64,000 bases of DNA from JANRKB01 sp033763695 (GTDB taxonomy: Bacteria; Planctomycetota; Phycisphaerae; Phycisphaerales; UBA1924). Both the position numbers and the translations under genes were made by a program. Where the stretch lies: assembly GCA_033763695.1 (NCBI GenBank), contig JANRKB010000026.1, positions 1 through 64,000 on the forward strand, read 5' to 3'. The notes beneath the pieces were generated by a model. That model was not told the origin of the DNA, made no database searches, and saw nothing but the letters and a program-made list of their open reading frames with translations. Each line of letters opens with the position of its first letter. Position 1 is the stretch's first letter. Below, piece by piece: positions 24,016 through 33,399 of the stretch.

Positions 24016-25221
24016 TTAGTTCCCCCACCACGTCGTGCGGATGCCCTCAGGAATCTTGGCCTTGCGCAGCGCCGGCAGCGACCACGCGGCACGATCGCGG
24101 AAGATGCCTTTGTACATCTCCATGTTCGGGCGATACGTGTAGTAGTGCCAGTGGTCGGCGATGCCCGGACCGTCGCCGAGGATCTCGACACCCAGCTTCG
24201 ACTTCATCCATTTCGCCAGATCCGCACTGTCAATCTGCAGATCCATCCACATCTTGTACGGGTCGGAGTGGTTCAGGCCGTTGTGACCGATCACCTGCGA
24301 GTTGCCGAAGAAGCGCGGCCCGAAGTTCTCCGCGAGCGTGTCGAGCACATCGTTCTCGCGGCAGCCGACGTTGTACACGATGCAACTCTCGGTGTTCTTC
24401 AGCCCGAGATCGTCGCGATTGATCTCTTCGTAGAAGAGCTGCGCCTCACGCACATACTCGGCACCGCCGAGGATGACGAGGCGATCAAGCCCGCGCAGCA
24501 TGTGGACCAGCGGGCCTTCCTGAGCGCCAGCACCGTTTGCCATCGCGATGCGCCGATTCTCGATGCACGCCTGGATCACCGACTGCAGCACCACGTGTGA
24601 GCCGAGCGAGTGGCAGAACAGATCGATGTCGTTGTCATGCCCCGCGGCGTTGAGTGCCGCACGCAGATGATGCAGCAGGTTCAGCAGCGTCCACGCGACT
24701 TCTGTGCCGTAGTCGTACGCGCGGGCGTAAAAGTTCTGCCCGCCCTTGAGCATCGAGCTCGCCAGTCCGGGGCTGGAATACCAACCGAAGCCAATCGCGA
24801 GCCCTTCGGCCCCGGCGTCGTCGGGCGCAAAGCCCAGCCCGTGACACCACGCCGAGTTGTGCCGCTCCGTCTCTTCCTTGGGGTCATCGGGCGGCGCGAA
24901 GTGATACACGCGCACGTGCGGATTGTCGGATTCCTTCCGATCAAGCAGCGCGGCGTCGTACGGATTGAACAGGAATCCGTGGACCATCACCACGACCGGC
25001 TTGCGTGCCGTCAGGCTCGCAGCGTGCGTCGCGATCACGCGATCCAAATGGGCTCGCAGCGCGAGCGCCTGGTTCGACACGGCGTCAAAGCCATCGACTT
25101 GAGGGAACCGCCCGAGACGGCCGGTCTGGGTCGATGCGTCGTACGTGGTGTCGACCCAGAGGCCATCATCGCGCGGCACGATCAGATCATCACGATCACA
25201 TGAAAAGCGAATGATCGACAT
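24016..25221 (-). CDS. Alpha/beta hydrolase (lipase/esterase-like)
   Basis: A 401-aa protein without a signal peptide. The core starts with KPVVVMVHGFLFNPYD (oxyanion region), has the nucleophile in DIDLFCHSLGSHVVLQ (Ser about 203) and DRLVILGGAEYV, and likely places the catalytic His in IADHWHYYTYRP. These support a serine hydrolase of the DUF900/lipase-like type acting on an ester or amide, probably cytoplasmic. Substrate is unknown. It precedes the dockerin-protein gene on the same strand by 104 bases. No strong ribosome site lies before ATG 25221. Confidence 0.78.
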   Translation of the reverse strand: MSIIRFSCDRDDLIVPRDDGLWVDTTYDASTQTGRLGRFPQVDGFDAVSNQALALRAHLDRVIATHAASLTARKPVVVMVHGFLFNPYDAALLDRKESDNPHVRVYHFAPPDDPKEETERHNSAWCHGLGFAPDDAGAEGLAIGFGWYSSPGLASSMLKGGQNFYARAYDYGTEVAWTLLNLLHHLRAALNAAGHDNDIDLFCHSLGSHVVLQSVIQACIENRRIAMANGAGAQEGPLVHMLRGLDRLVILGGAEYVREAQLFYEEINRDDLGLKNTESCIVYNVGCRENDVLDTLAENFGPRFFGNSQVIGHNGLNHSDPYKMWMDLQIDSADLAKWMKSKLGVEILGDGPGIADHWHYYTYRPNMEMYKGIFRDRAAWSLPALRKAKIPEGIRTTWWGN

Positions 25222-25406
25222 CGCTCACCCCCATCGTCTCGCTCGCGCGAAACCGGTTGATCGTTTGTTCGCGGTCCCACCCGTCCAGACGCAGTGCCAG
25301 CCGGTTTGTTCGCGCAGCGAGCGGAACGTCGCAGATCTTCACATTCTCAGGAGGGCTTCGATCGGTCCGCGTGTGTGCCGTGGCTTTCGCTGGCTCGGCA
25401 ATCCGC

Positions 25407-25616
25407 TCACGCCGGACTGACAGCCTTTACACGCTCAACTCGCAAGAAGACCGTTTCGGTCGGCGGCAGTTGCAAACGCCCCGGCCGCTCGGGCATCGCT
25501 TCGCGATCAATCCAAAGCTCAGCGTTGATCACTTCAGAGTTCAGAAGAACCTCTCGCACGGTCATGGCGAGCTGCTCCAACGCATCGCGTTTGAGCGGTT
25601 CAATTGAGGTGGCCAT
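25407..25616 (-). CDS. Small hypothetical protein
   Basis: A 69-aa protein, MATSIEPLKRDALEQL onward, with an amphipathic helix (RDALEQLAMTVREVLLN) and a short beta-like C-terminus (PPTETVFLRVERVKAV). No family recognised. ATG 25616 was chosen because GGGAG lies nine bases ahead; an earlier ATG at 25658 would add 14 residues. It lies about 185 bases upstream of the hydrolase gene on the same strand. Coding status is uncertain. Confidence 0.5.
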   Translation of the reverse strand: MATSIEPLKRDALEQLAMTVREVLLNSEVINAELWIDREAMPERPGRLQLPPTETVFLRVERVKAVSPA

Positions 25617-25971
25617 CTGAGCGTTCTCCCATTCAATCCGCATGGGCGTACTCGGCACGCGATCCCCGGAATCGGTTATTCATCGTAGTTTCACATCCGC
25701 AAGTCCGCAAGCATCTGATTGAATACCGATTCCGATCTTTGTGCGGTCCCCGTCAGCCAATACTCGCACAGTTCTGTTGAAAGACTGGAAGCCGCACCAT
25801 CTTCAGCGGCATCTGATTTCCAAGGAGAAAGTTCATACGGGCCACGTCGCGCCGCTCGAATCTCTGACCAACGCCGCGGCGAAAGCGATCTGGATCGCTG
25901 TTGCTGCAAAGACTGGTACTTTCACCTGTTTTCACCCACACGTCACGCCGAGCTTTCGAATCCCGCCATCC
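25617..25971. other. Intergenic region upstream of the MoxR gene
   Basis: About 355 bases, less G+C-rich than the surroundings. The open frames here do not resemble any protein. It likely contains the divergent promoters of the small hypothetical gene and the MoxR/VWA operon. No clear -35/-10 pair or operator was found. Confidence 0.35.
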
Positions 25972-27447
25972 ATGACTCCCACCTCGACTGTTCACCACGG
26001 CCACCACGCTCATGCCTCGGCACATCCTCCCGGCCTGCCACGGACGCTCGGCGAACTCCGAGCGTCGGGCTGGATCTCGCGGAGCGTCAAGGACGAACTG
26101 CGCGCCAACCTCATCGCGGCGATGCGCGAAGGACGCGAGTTGTTCCCCGGCATCGTCGGCTATGAGAGCACGGTGATCCCCGAGATCATCAACGGCGTGC
26201 TCGCGGGGCACGATCTGCTGTTCCTCGGCGAGAAGGGACAGGGCAAAAGTCGCCTTATGCGGTTGCTCGCGTCGTTCCTTGATGAATACACGCCGTACTT
26301 GGCAGTGCCGCCCGAGTACTTGGGCGGCTCACCCGTGCATGAAGATCCGCTGCGGCCGATCACGCGCGCGGGCCGCGCCTTCGTTGCCGAGTTTGGCGAC
26401 GATGCGCCGATCGCGTATTGGCATCGGGCCGAGCGATATGCCGAGCGACTCGCGCCGGGGACAAAGTTTGCCGACATCATCGGCGAGATCGATCCGGCCA
26501 AGCTCGCGTCGGGCGTGAGCATGAGCACCGAAGACGCCCTGCACTTTGGGCTCATCCCGCGCATGCATCGCGGCATCTTCGCCATGAACGAACTGCCCGA
26601 CCTTGACGACCTCGTCCAGGTCGGCCTCTTCAACATCCTCGAAGAGCGCGACGTGCAGATCCGCGGCTATCCGGTGAGCTTCGACATCGACGTCCTCGTG
26701 CTCTTCTCGGCCAACCCCGCCACCTACAACCGTTCGGGCAAGGTGATCCCGCAGCTCAAGGATCGCATCGGCACAACCATCGTGACCCACTACCCGCGCG
26801 AGCGCGATGCGGGCATCGACATCACGCAGCGCGAGGCCCAGATCGACCTGGGCGGCGAGTTCCCCGTGATCGTGCCGCGCTTCATGCTGGAGATCAACGA
26901 GCAGATCGCGATCGCCGCACGCAAGAGCAAGTACGTCGATCAGCAGTCCGGCGTCTCCGCCCGCCTCAGCATCGCCAACTACCGCACGATGGTCGGCTCG
27001 GCGCGGCAGCGCGGCATCCGGCTCGGCGAGCGGCCCAGCGTCGCACGCATCAGCGATCTGGCCCACATCCACGCCTCCAGCGCGGGCAAGCTCGAACTCG
27101 ATCTCATGGGTTCGCACCAACTCAACGAGCGGCAAGTCATCGACGCGGTGATGGCCGAGGCGATCAAGACCGTGTTCGACGAGTACGTCACCAAGCACGG
27201 CCTGGATGAGATCAGTCAGATCTTCAGCAAGGGCGTGAAGATCGAAGTGGGCGACATGCTGCCCAGCAGCGCGTACGAGCGGCTCATCAAGCGCGTGCCG
27301 CCCGTGTGGGACAAAGCGTTTGAAGTGAATGCGTCGGCAGATCCGGCGGTGCGGGCGAGCTGCATCGAGTTTGTGCTGGCGGGTTTGTATGCGAGCGACA
27401 AGATCAGCCGCGCCACCAAGCATGGCAGACTGACGTATGAAGTGTGA
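25972..27447 (+). CDS. MoxR-like AAA+ ATPase
   Basis: A 491-aa AAA+ ATPase. Walker A is GEKGQGKSRL (about residue 86). Later come MNELPDLDDLVQVGLFNILEERDV (Walker B-equivalent and following helix), VLFSANPATYNRSGKVIPQLKDRIG (sensor region) and a helical lid. It is close to the magnesium-chelatase/MoxR branch, whose members act as chaperones with VWA-domain partners. The VWA gene follows 18 bases downstream on the same strand, so the two are surely an operon and likely a complex. The N-terminus is His-rich (HHGHHAHASAH). ATG 25972 was chosen since the upstream extension has no MoxR-like features. Confidence 0.88.
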   Translation: MTPTSTVHHGHHAHASAHPPGLPRTLGELRASGWISRSVKDELRANLIAAMREGRELFPGIVGYESTVIPEIINGVLAGHDLLFLGEKGQGKSRLMRLLASFLDEYTPYLAVPPEYLGGSPVHEDPLRPITRAGRAFVAEFGDDAPIAYWHRAERYAERLAPGTKFADIIGEIDPAKLASGVSMSTEDALHFGLIPRMHRGIFAMNELPDLDDLVQVGLFNILEERDVQIRGYPVSFDIDVLVLFSANPATYNRSGKVIPQLKDRIGTTIVTHYPRERDAGIDITQREAQIDLGGEFPVIVPRFMLEINEQIAIAARKSKYVDQQSGVSARLSIANYRTMVGSARQRGIRLGERPSVARISDLAHIHASSAGKLELDLMGSHQLNERQVIDAVMAEAIKTVFDEYVTKHGLDEISQIFSKGVKIEVGDMLPSSAYERLIKRVPPVWDKAFEVNASADPAVRASCIEFVLAGLYASDKISRATKHGRLTYEV

Positions 27448-27465
27448 CGCGACGGCAACCCACGC

Positions 27466-29199
27466 ATGACTGACGAGACGCGGCCAACTTACGGCGACAC
27501 CACACCTGCGGCCACGCCGCCGGGGTTGGTTCACGCTTATCAGGCCTATGACCCGCGGAACTTCCCGTCGCCGACGCAGCCGCCGCCCGACTTCGCCAGT
27601 GCGGCGATGGAGCACCTCCTCGCGTACGGCTCCATGCGCGAGCTGACGCCCGAAGAACTCGCCAACGCGATCCGCCTCGACCCATCGCAGATCGCGGGGC
27701 TGGTGCCGAGCCTCGACGCACTCGCGGCGATGCTCGAGGATCGCAAACGCAGACTGCTGGAGAAGTACGAGACGAAGACAGTCCAGCGGCTTGCCGAGCA
27801 GGCGTTCACGGATTCGGCATCGCAGGCCAAACCCGAGGGCAAACACCGCCAGTTCTTCGACAAGGCCGTGCGCGACGAGCAGTTGTCCGACCTGGAGACG
27901 CTGTGGTTCGCACAGCGGAATGAGCAATCGGACTTCAGCAAGAGCCTCATGCGGGTGATCAACGACCTCGCGAACAAGTATCAGATCGATGAGCTGGCCT
28001 CCAAGTACGAGTTCAAGGGTCACGAGGCGTTGACGATCGAGGAAGCGCTCGCGCTCAAGGAAGAACTCGAAGCGATCGACAAACTGCAGGAGCAGATCAA
28101 GGAGGCGGCCCAGACCGCCCAGCTCGCCATCATCGACATGGACCAGCTCGCCGAGTTCGCCGAGTCGGCCCAGATCGAAGAACTGAATCAACTCCAGCAG
28201 CAGATCGAGGAGTACGTGCGGCAGGAGGCCGAGCGGCAGGGCATCGAGCAGACCAACAAGGGCTTTCGCATCACGCCGCGTGCGATGCGACTCTTCCAGG
28301 GTCGCCTGCTGACGGAGATCTTCGCGAGTCTGGAAGCGGCGCGATCCGGGCGACACAGCGGTCCGATCGTTGGCGACGGTCCAACGGAACTGCCGCGCAC
28401 CCGCGCGTATGAGTTCGGCGACAGTGCGGCGAACATGGACGTCACCCAGTCGCTCATCAACGCCATGATCCGCGTTGGTCCGAGCGCCCGCGCACGCATC
28501 GAGCCGCGTGACATCGAGGTCTACCAGACCCGCAACAACCCCAAGGCGGCCACGGTTGTGCTCATGGACATGTCGGGCTCGATGCGTTACGACGGGCAGT
28601 ACATCAACGTGAAGCGCATGGCCCTCGCGCTCGACGGCCTGATCCGGCGCGAGTATCCCGGCGACTATCTCAAGTTCATCGAGATGTTCAGCTTCGCCCG
28701 CGTGCGCGAGGCGGGTGAGATCGCGACGATGATGCCCAAGCCGGTGAGTATGAACAGCCCGGTGGTGCGTCTGAAGGTGGACATGGCGGATCCCGAAGTG
28801 CCGACGGGGCGCATCCCACAGCACTTCACCAACATCCAGCGTGCCATGCAACTGGGCCGCACGCTGCTGAGCGCACAGGACACGCCCAACCGCCAGATGA
28901 TCCTGATCACCGACGGCCTGCCGACCGCACACTTCGAAGGCTCGGAGCTCTTCCTGCTCTATCCGCCCGATCCGCGCACCGAAGAAGCGACGATGCGTGA
29001 GGCAAACCTCTGCGCACGCGAGGGCATCACGCTCAACATCTTCCTGCTGCCGAGTTGGAGCCAGTCGAGCGAGGACGTCGCGTTCGCGCATCGCATGACG
29101 ATGGCGACGCGCGGGCGCGTGTTCTTCACGGGCGGACGCGACCTGGATCGATTTGTCTTGTGGGACTATTTGGCGATGCGCCGCAAGATCATCGCGTAG
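27466..29199 (+). CDS. VWA-domain protein, partner of the MoxR-like ATPase
   Basis: A 577-aa protein. An N-terminal Pro-rich segment, a long acidic/Gln-rich helical and coiled-coil region (about 180-260), and a C-terminal von Willebrand A domain. The metal site is VLMDMSGSM (about 365), with ILITDGLPTAHFEG later in the domain. VWA proteins beside MoxR ATPases act as substrate adaptors in cofactor insertion or complex remodelling. It follows the ATPase gene by 18 bases. The target is not evident. It ends 11 bases before the convergent LuxR gene. Confidence 0.87.
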   Translation: MTDETRPTYGDTTPAATPPGLVHAYQAYDPRNFPSPTQPPPDFASAAMEHLLAYGSMRELTPEELANAIRLDPSQIAGLVPSLDALAAMLEDRKRRLLEKYETKTVQRLAEQAFTDSASQAKPEGKHRQFFDKAVRDEQLSDLETLWFAQRNEQSDFSKSLMRVINDLANKYQIDELASKYEFKGHEALTIEEALALKEELEAIDKLQEQIKEAAQTAQLAIIDMDQLAEFAESAQIEELNQLQQQIEEYVRQEAERQGIEQTNKGFRITPRAMRLFQGRLLTEIFASLEAARSGRHSGPIVGDGPTELPRTRAYEFGDSAANMDVTQSLINAMIRVGPSARARIEPRDIEVYQTRNNPKAATVVLMDMSGSMRYDGQYINVKRMALALDGLIRREYPGDYLKFIEMFSFARVREAGEIATMMPKPVSMNSPVVRLKVDMADPEVPTGRIPQHFTNIQRAMQLGRTLLSAQDTPNRQMILITDGLPTAHFEGSELFLLYPPDPRTEEATMREANLCAREGITLNIFLLPSWSQSSEDVAFAHRMTMATRGRVFFTGGRDLDRFVLWDYLAMRRKIIA

Positions 29200-29210
29200 C
29201 GCGAGACGCG

Positions 29211-29924
29211 TCAGTTGCTGATGCCGTTGGGCACTTCGAACGCGCCGCGTGAACGCGCGGACACTTGTTCGGAGCACGCGACCATGCCGCGGGCCGCCAT
29301 GAAGTGCGTGAGTTCAGCGCGGCGTTGCAATCCGAGCTTGCGTCCGAGCGACGCGCGATGCGAATGCACCGTGCGCAGACTGCGATGCAGGGCCTGGGCC
29401 ACTTCGAGGTCGGTCTTTCCGCCGCTGATGAGCATGGCGACTTCGAGTTCACGATCGCTCAGCACCGCGAGCGCATCGAGGCCAACGGTGCGATCCGTGA
29501 GACGAAGCGCCCGCGTCATGAGTTCGCCGACGGGCGTGGGTTCGGAGACGATCTGTCCGACACAGAGCACGCAGCCAGGCTCGCCCCGCCAGGTGATCGC
29601 ACGCCCGGCCATGCGCCAGTGATGGCCGCGATAGACGTGGTGGGCGACGCATGCGGGCCCCGCGTCATCGCGCGTGGCCCGGGCAGCGCACAGCCATTCA
29701 CAGACCGGCACTCGGACCTGAGCCGGATAAAGCTCAAGCAACGATTGGCCGACGATCTGATCGCGCGCAAGCCCGAAGTAGTACTCCGCGCCGACATTGA
29801 CATCGCGCAGGCGATCATCAGGCCCGATGACAAGAACACGACATGCGATGTCGGCAGAGAGTGATGCCCACAGCACCGCTTCGGTGCCGCCGATCACGCC
29901 CACGCCGACTTGGGTGCTCACCAT
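29211..29924 (-). CDS. PAS-LuxR transcriptional regulator
   Basis: A 237-aa regulator. Residues about 20-135 form a PAS-like sensor (CRVLVIGPDDRLRDVNVGAEYYFGL, GQSLLELYP, WRMAGRAITWRG). Residues about 165-225 form a LuxR helix-turn-helix (LSDRELEVAMLISGGKTDLEVAQAL, SLRTVHSHRASLGRKLGL). It probably senses a small ligand or redox state and controls nearby genes. ATG 29924 has GAGGGAG eight bases upstream; ATG 29990 would add 22 residues without a ribosome site. It is divergent from the Hpt-like gene, with a LacI-type operator sequence between. Confidence 0.85.
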   Translation of the reverse strand: MVSTQVGVGVIGGTEAVLWASLSADIACRVLVIGPDDRLRDVNVGAEYYFGLARDQIVGQSLLELYPAQVRVPVCEWLCAARATRDDAGPACVAHHVYRGHHWRMAGRAITWRGEPGCVLCVGQIVSEPTPVGELMTRALRLTDRTVGLDALAVLSDRELEVAMLISGGKTDLEVAQALHRSLRTVHSHRASLGRKLGLQRRAELTHFMAARGMVACSEQVSARSRGAFEVPNGISN

Positions 29925-30103
29925 GCGACTGGCTCCCTCAGCCCCCACGACGGTTTTTGAATCTTCACCACGATGTCGGCATTTGGACAAACCGTTGACC
30001 TGAAAACACGCGAATACCCGAACATTTCAGCAGTCCTGCCGATTCGGGGGATGCCACGTGAGTCAACTCAGGTCTTTCCCCATATTCGCACGATATTCTA
30101 GAA

Positions 30104-30117
30104 CGAAAACGCTTACA
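30104..30117. promoter_or_regulatory. LacI-type palindromic operator, candidate site E
   Basis: CGAAAACGCTTACA fits TGWAAMCGCTTWCA with one mismatch. It lies 80 bases upstream of the Hpt-like gene and about 180 bases from the divergent LuxR gene, about 11 kb from the other four sites. Chance occurrence is more likely here than for the others. Confidence 0.4.
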
Positions 30118-30196
30118 TCATGCCGTCGACCCAACGTTTCTCCAGCGATTTCATGAACGCAACCTGATTCTTGCAGCGTCGAAGAGGAAAATCGCC

Positions 30197-30553
30197 GTGC
30201 GGACACCCGATCAATCTCCACCCGTTCCGTTCGGTACTTCAGCCAAGTCGTCTACTTCGGCGATCCTTCGTTCGACGCTCACATCGCCAGACGCCGCCGA
30301 ACTGGTTTCGCTGTATATCGAGCGGATTCAGGCGGACGTGCGCCGACTGGACACGCTTCTGCAAGGCGTCGAGCCCACCCCAGTGCGCGTTCTCCTCGTC
30401 GCTTGGCGCGACAACGCGCGTGCCTTTGGATTCGAGCCTCTGGCCATCGCTGCGACGACAGCGGTCGCCCACCTTGACGTGACGATGTCGCTCGAACGAT
30501 CGCGCGCCGAACTTGAAGTAGTGCGCGAACTCGCACGGCGTATCCAACTCTGA
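30197..30553 (+). CDS. Hpt-like helical protein lacking the phosphoacceptor histidine
   Basis: A 118-aa protein. After a disordered N-terminus, residues about 32-115 form helices with the Hpt layout: ELVSLYIERIQADVRRLDTLL, then RVLLVAWRDNARAFGFEPLAIAATTAV. In true Hpt domains the second helix reads roughly AHxLKGxARxFGxxxL, with His as phosphoacceptor. Here the matching position is Trp-Arg-Asp, so no phosphotransfer is expected. It could be a pseudo-Hpt adaptor or an unrelated helical bundle. GTG 30197 has GAGGAAA seven bases upstream. Confidence 0.6.
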   Translation: MRTPDQSPPVPFGTSAKSSTSAILRSTLTSPDAAELVSLYIERIQADVRRLDTLLQGVEPTPVRVLLVAWRDNARAFGFEPLAIAATTAVAHLDVTMSLERSRAELEVVRELARRIQL

Positions 30554-30609
30554 TCTTCGCCGCACGCCGCCGAAATGGATCATTGCAGGCACTCGACCGC
30601 CGCCGTCGC

Positions 30610-32154
30610 TCACTTCGCGAGCTTCGCGACAAGCCGCCACACATCATGTGGTGTCAGCGTGCGCCCCGTCAATGCGTTGAATCGCTCAACGAGCTGATCA
30701 AACTCGGGCGTCAGCGGCAGTCGATCGCGCTGGCCGAGCGAGCCCACGGCAGCGACCACCAATTCGCTGAGCGTGCGCTCTTCGTCGCTGTTCACGCGGA
30801 TCGGGTCGCTCTCGCCGCGGCCCACGCGCGGCAGTTTCGCCGCCTTACGCAGCGTGTGCAGTCGATGCAGCACTTCGCGCGGCGGCAGTCGCACACCCGC
30901 ATCCTCGATCACGGCACAGATTGATGCAAACTCCGCCGTGTAGGGCAGATCGTCCAGTGTGCGGCCTGCCTGCACATACGCCTCGGCGAGGACGCGATCC
31001 GCATCGACGAGCGTCGCGCCCGGAAAGAGCGCGGGATCATCGGGCGGTGCCGGCGCACGCTCGCCATCGGTCAGCACGCTCTCCCAGCGTGCCATCGCCG
31101 ACGCGGGATCGGTTCGAGGGTCGAGGAAGTCGAGCAGTGCCTTGTCGAAGAGCGCGTGCCGTCGCGCGTTCTTGAGCCCGCCGTCGAAGTGGCCGTATGG
31201 CACGACGAAACGCCACTTGCGTCCGGGGTCGGAGCCCAGCGCGTTGTAGATGGCAGCAGCAGTCGGCGCGGGCACGATGTCGTCGCGCGTCGCGAGCTTG
31301 CACAGCGTCGCGCAGCGCACCCGCGGCGCATGCACCACGGCATCGGCGAGCCGCAGCGCGTGTTCGATCTGCGGCTGGCGCTCGCGAGCACCAACCAGAA
31401 TCCGCCATACCTGCTCGTTAATCGTGTCAGCCGGGCCGCCGATGGGCACATGCTTCACGCGCCACGGCCAATCGCCGAGCGTCGGCAGCGCGAGCGCGAG
31501 GCGCACCGGCGGCTCTTCCTTGATCGTCAGCAATGCCGCCGCGAGCAGCGCAAGTCCGCCACCGAACGACTCGCCATGCAGAAACAGCGGCGGCGTGCCG
31601 CCCGACGTCGTGAACGTCTTGCGCAGCGCGCGGCAGGCGCACACGACATCCGCCACCGCCTGAGGGATGACCCACACAAAGTGGTCCTCGGGACGATTGC
31701 AGATCGCGTCCAAGCCGTGCGTGATGTAGCCCAGCGGATGCGAGATCAGCGGCCCGGCATCACGCTGCGAACCCGGGTAGCCGCGCACGCGGACCAGAAG
31801 CACGGCCACGCCGCGCTCAGCGAACGCACCCCACTGCTGCTCGGCCTCCGCGAGGGTCGGAACCTCGGAGTAGCCGTGCGTGGTGACGCAGAGCGCCCGC
31901 ACCGGCGTGCCCTTGGACGGACGCAGCAGGCGGCAGCCGATCCGCGTGTTCTTGATGCTCAGCACGCGCTCGCTGGCGGTCGGGTCTGAGGGATCCGCAT
32001 CGCCGCTGCTCGCGGGCAGGACAGTGCCGTTCTCCGCCCACGCGGCCGCGGCCACGTGGTTCCAGAACACGGAGTGATTCCGCGCAGGTGTCACATCACC
32101 CACGTGCGCAAGGGTCGCAACCGGCGTCAATCCGAAGTCATCGGGCAGCTGCAT
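30610..32154 (-). CDS. Acetyl xylan esterase-like alpha/beta hydrolase
   Basis: A 514-aa protein. Residues about 75-380 form an alpha/beta hydrolase: VRALCVTTHGYSE, VLLVRVRGYPGSQ, nucleophile in PLFLHGESFGGGLALL (Ser about 191), a likely acid in LATRDDIVPAPTA and His in VVPYGHFDGG. This pattern fits the acetyl xylan esterase/prolyl oligopeptidase-like group. About 130 C-terminal residues are helical and of unknown function. No signal peptide is seen. ATG 32154 was chosen; TTG 32172 is possible. It follows the FtsQ-like gene by 27 bases, so it may be co-transcribed with cell-wall genes without an obvious functional link. Confidence 0.72.
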   Translation of the reverse strand: MQLPDDFGLTPVATLAHVGDVTPARNHSVFWNHVAAAAWAENGTVLPASSGDADPSDPTASERVLSIKNTRIGCRLLRPSKGTPVRALCVTTHGYSEVPTLAEAEQQWGAFAERGVAVLLVRVRGYPGSQRDAGPLISHPLGYITHGLDAICNRPEDHFVWVIPQAVADVVCACRALRKTFTTSGGTPPLFLHGESFGGGLALLAAALLTIKEEPPVRLALALPTLGDWPWRVKHVPIGGPADTINEQVWRILVGARERQPQIEHALRLADAVVHAPRVRCATLCKLATRDDIVPAPTAAAIYNALGSDPGRKWRFVVPYGHFDGGLKNARRHALFDKALLDFLDPRTDPASAMARWESVLTDGERAPAPPDDPALFPGATLVDADRVLAEAYVQAGRTLDDLPYTAEFASICAVIEDAGVRLPPREVLHRLHTLRKAAKLPRVGRGESDPIRVNSDEERTLSELVVAAVGSLGQRDRLPLTPEFDQLVERFNALTGRTLTPHDVWRLVAKLAK

Positions 32155-32181
32155 CGCTGCAAGCCTACGCAATTCCCCGCG

Positions 32182-33333
32182 TCAATGTGCCGGCTTGGTC
32201 GCTGGCTTGGCGGCGGGCTTGGTCGGCTTCTTGTTGCGGGCCTCCAGCTCGCGCTGGGCTTCCTCTTCCGCGGCCTTCTGTGCGGTCGCGGTCAAGTCGA
32301 TCTGCAAGGCTCGCTCGATGGGCCACCAGACTTCGATCGCGCCGACGCCGGCATCGATGCGGCCGACTTCACGCCGCAGCTTCTCGATCTTGGCGAGCTT
32401 GAAGTTCGTCGCGCATTCGCCATTGAGCGGCTTGCTGGGCCGCCCGCCCCAGACGATCCGCGTACCCATGGTGGTATCGATGATGAGCCACTTCTTGGAC
32501 GCGTACATCGAGACATCGACGCCCGCGATCTGTGCCGCGTAGGGCTGCTGCACCAGCAGCGCGAGCAGTTCGACCGCCGCCTCGACATCTTCGCCAGGCC
32601 AGACCTTGGAAAAGTCGGTCGTGCCGTCGGCAGAGCGCGCGGGGCCTTCGGCCGCCCCACTGATCACGCGCATCCCCGAGAGCGCCTGGTCATAGATGAC
32701 CGGCATCGGCTTCGCGTCCCACGAGATCAGATGGTCTTTGTCGTCCAGACGCACGACCGCGGCCGGGACACGCCAGTTCCCCTTCACAACAACCTTGCCG
32801 TTCTCATGGCGCTCGATCGTCGGGACGCCGTTAAACCAGCCCGACGTCGCGAGCGTGCCGCCGAGGCGGTCGAGCGGCTCGCGGCTGAGTGGATCGGGCG
32901 AACCGCCGAGCGCACGCAGGCCGGTGGTGAGCAACTCTTCCTGGAACTGCTCGGGGAGCCAAGTCCGCGCGGGTGCCGCGGCCTCGGCGGGCGTCTTCAA
33001 GCTCGTCGCGCTGATCGCCGCGCCGCCTTGCTTGGCTTGCGGGTTCTTGGCAAGACCGCCCTTGGCGTTCTTGGCCTTGCCCTGTTCGCTCTGCATCAGA
33101 GGCCACTGGATCTCGAGGCTGACGCCGCGCGACGCCACCGCGCTGGTGACCTTGGTCTCCAGCGGCTTGCGCCCCAGGACCACGGCCGCGCCGATGCCCA
33201 AGAGCAGCACCACGAGCATGAACGTGCCGAGATGGACTGCGAAGCGCCGCCAATCAAACGGAGTCGATGCCGTCGCCGTGGGCGGCGTGTCGGGCAGCGT
33301 CGCGCCTGATGTTGTTTCGGTTGCGTCGCTCAT
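32182..33333 (-). CDS. FtsQ/DivIB-like membrane protein in the mur cluster
   Basis: A 383-aa protein with a short cytoplasmic N-terminus, one membrane helix (about residues 34-53, FAVHLGTFMLVVLLLGIGAAV), a Lys/Ala/Gln-rich linker and an extracytoplasmic beta-rich domain. The latter holds PTIERHENGKVVVKGNWRVPAAVVRLDD, similar to the FtsQ beta-domain pattern in which a positively charged strand precedes VPxA. The C-terminus is Lys/Pro/Ala-rich (PTKPAAKPATKPAH). It lies directly downstream of ddl, exactly where ftsQ sits in dcw clusters, and has matching topology. Identity rests on position and topology more than on motif. ATG 33333 has AAGGAT eight bases upstream. Confidence 0.6.
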   Translation of the reverse strand: MSDATETTSGATLPDTPPTATASTPFDWRRFAVHLGTFMLVVLLLGIGAAVVLGRKPLETKVTSAVASRGVSLEIQWPLMQSEQGKAKNAKGGLAKNPQAKQGGAAISATSLKTPAEAAAPARTWLPEQFQEELLTTGLRALGGSPDPLSREPLDRLGGTLATSGWFNGVPTIERHENGKVVVKGNWRVPAAVVRLDDKDHLISWDAKPMPVIYDQALSGMRVISGAAEGPARSADGTTDFSKVWPGEDVEAAVELLALLVQQPYAAQIAGVDVSMYASKKWLIIDTTMGTRIVWGGRPSKPLNGECATNFKLAKIEKLRREVGRIDAGVGAIEVWWPIERALQIDLTATAQKAAEEEAQRELEARNKKPTKPAAKPATKPAH

Positions 33334-33399
33334 GGATCCATCCTTCGTCCTGTCATCGTTCAACCCACGTTCCATGCGGGTGAACTTGCCTGGCGTTGA

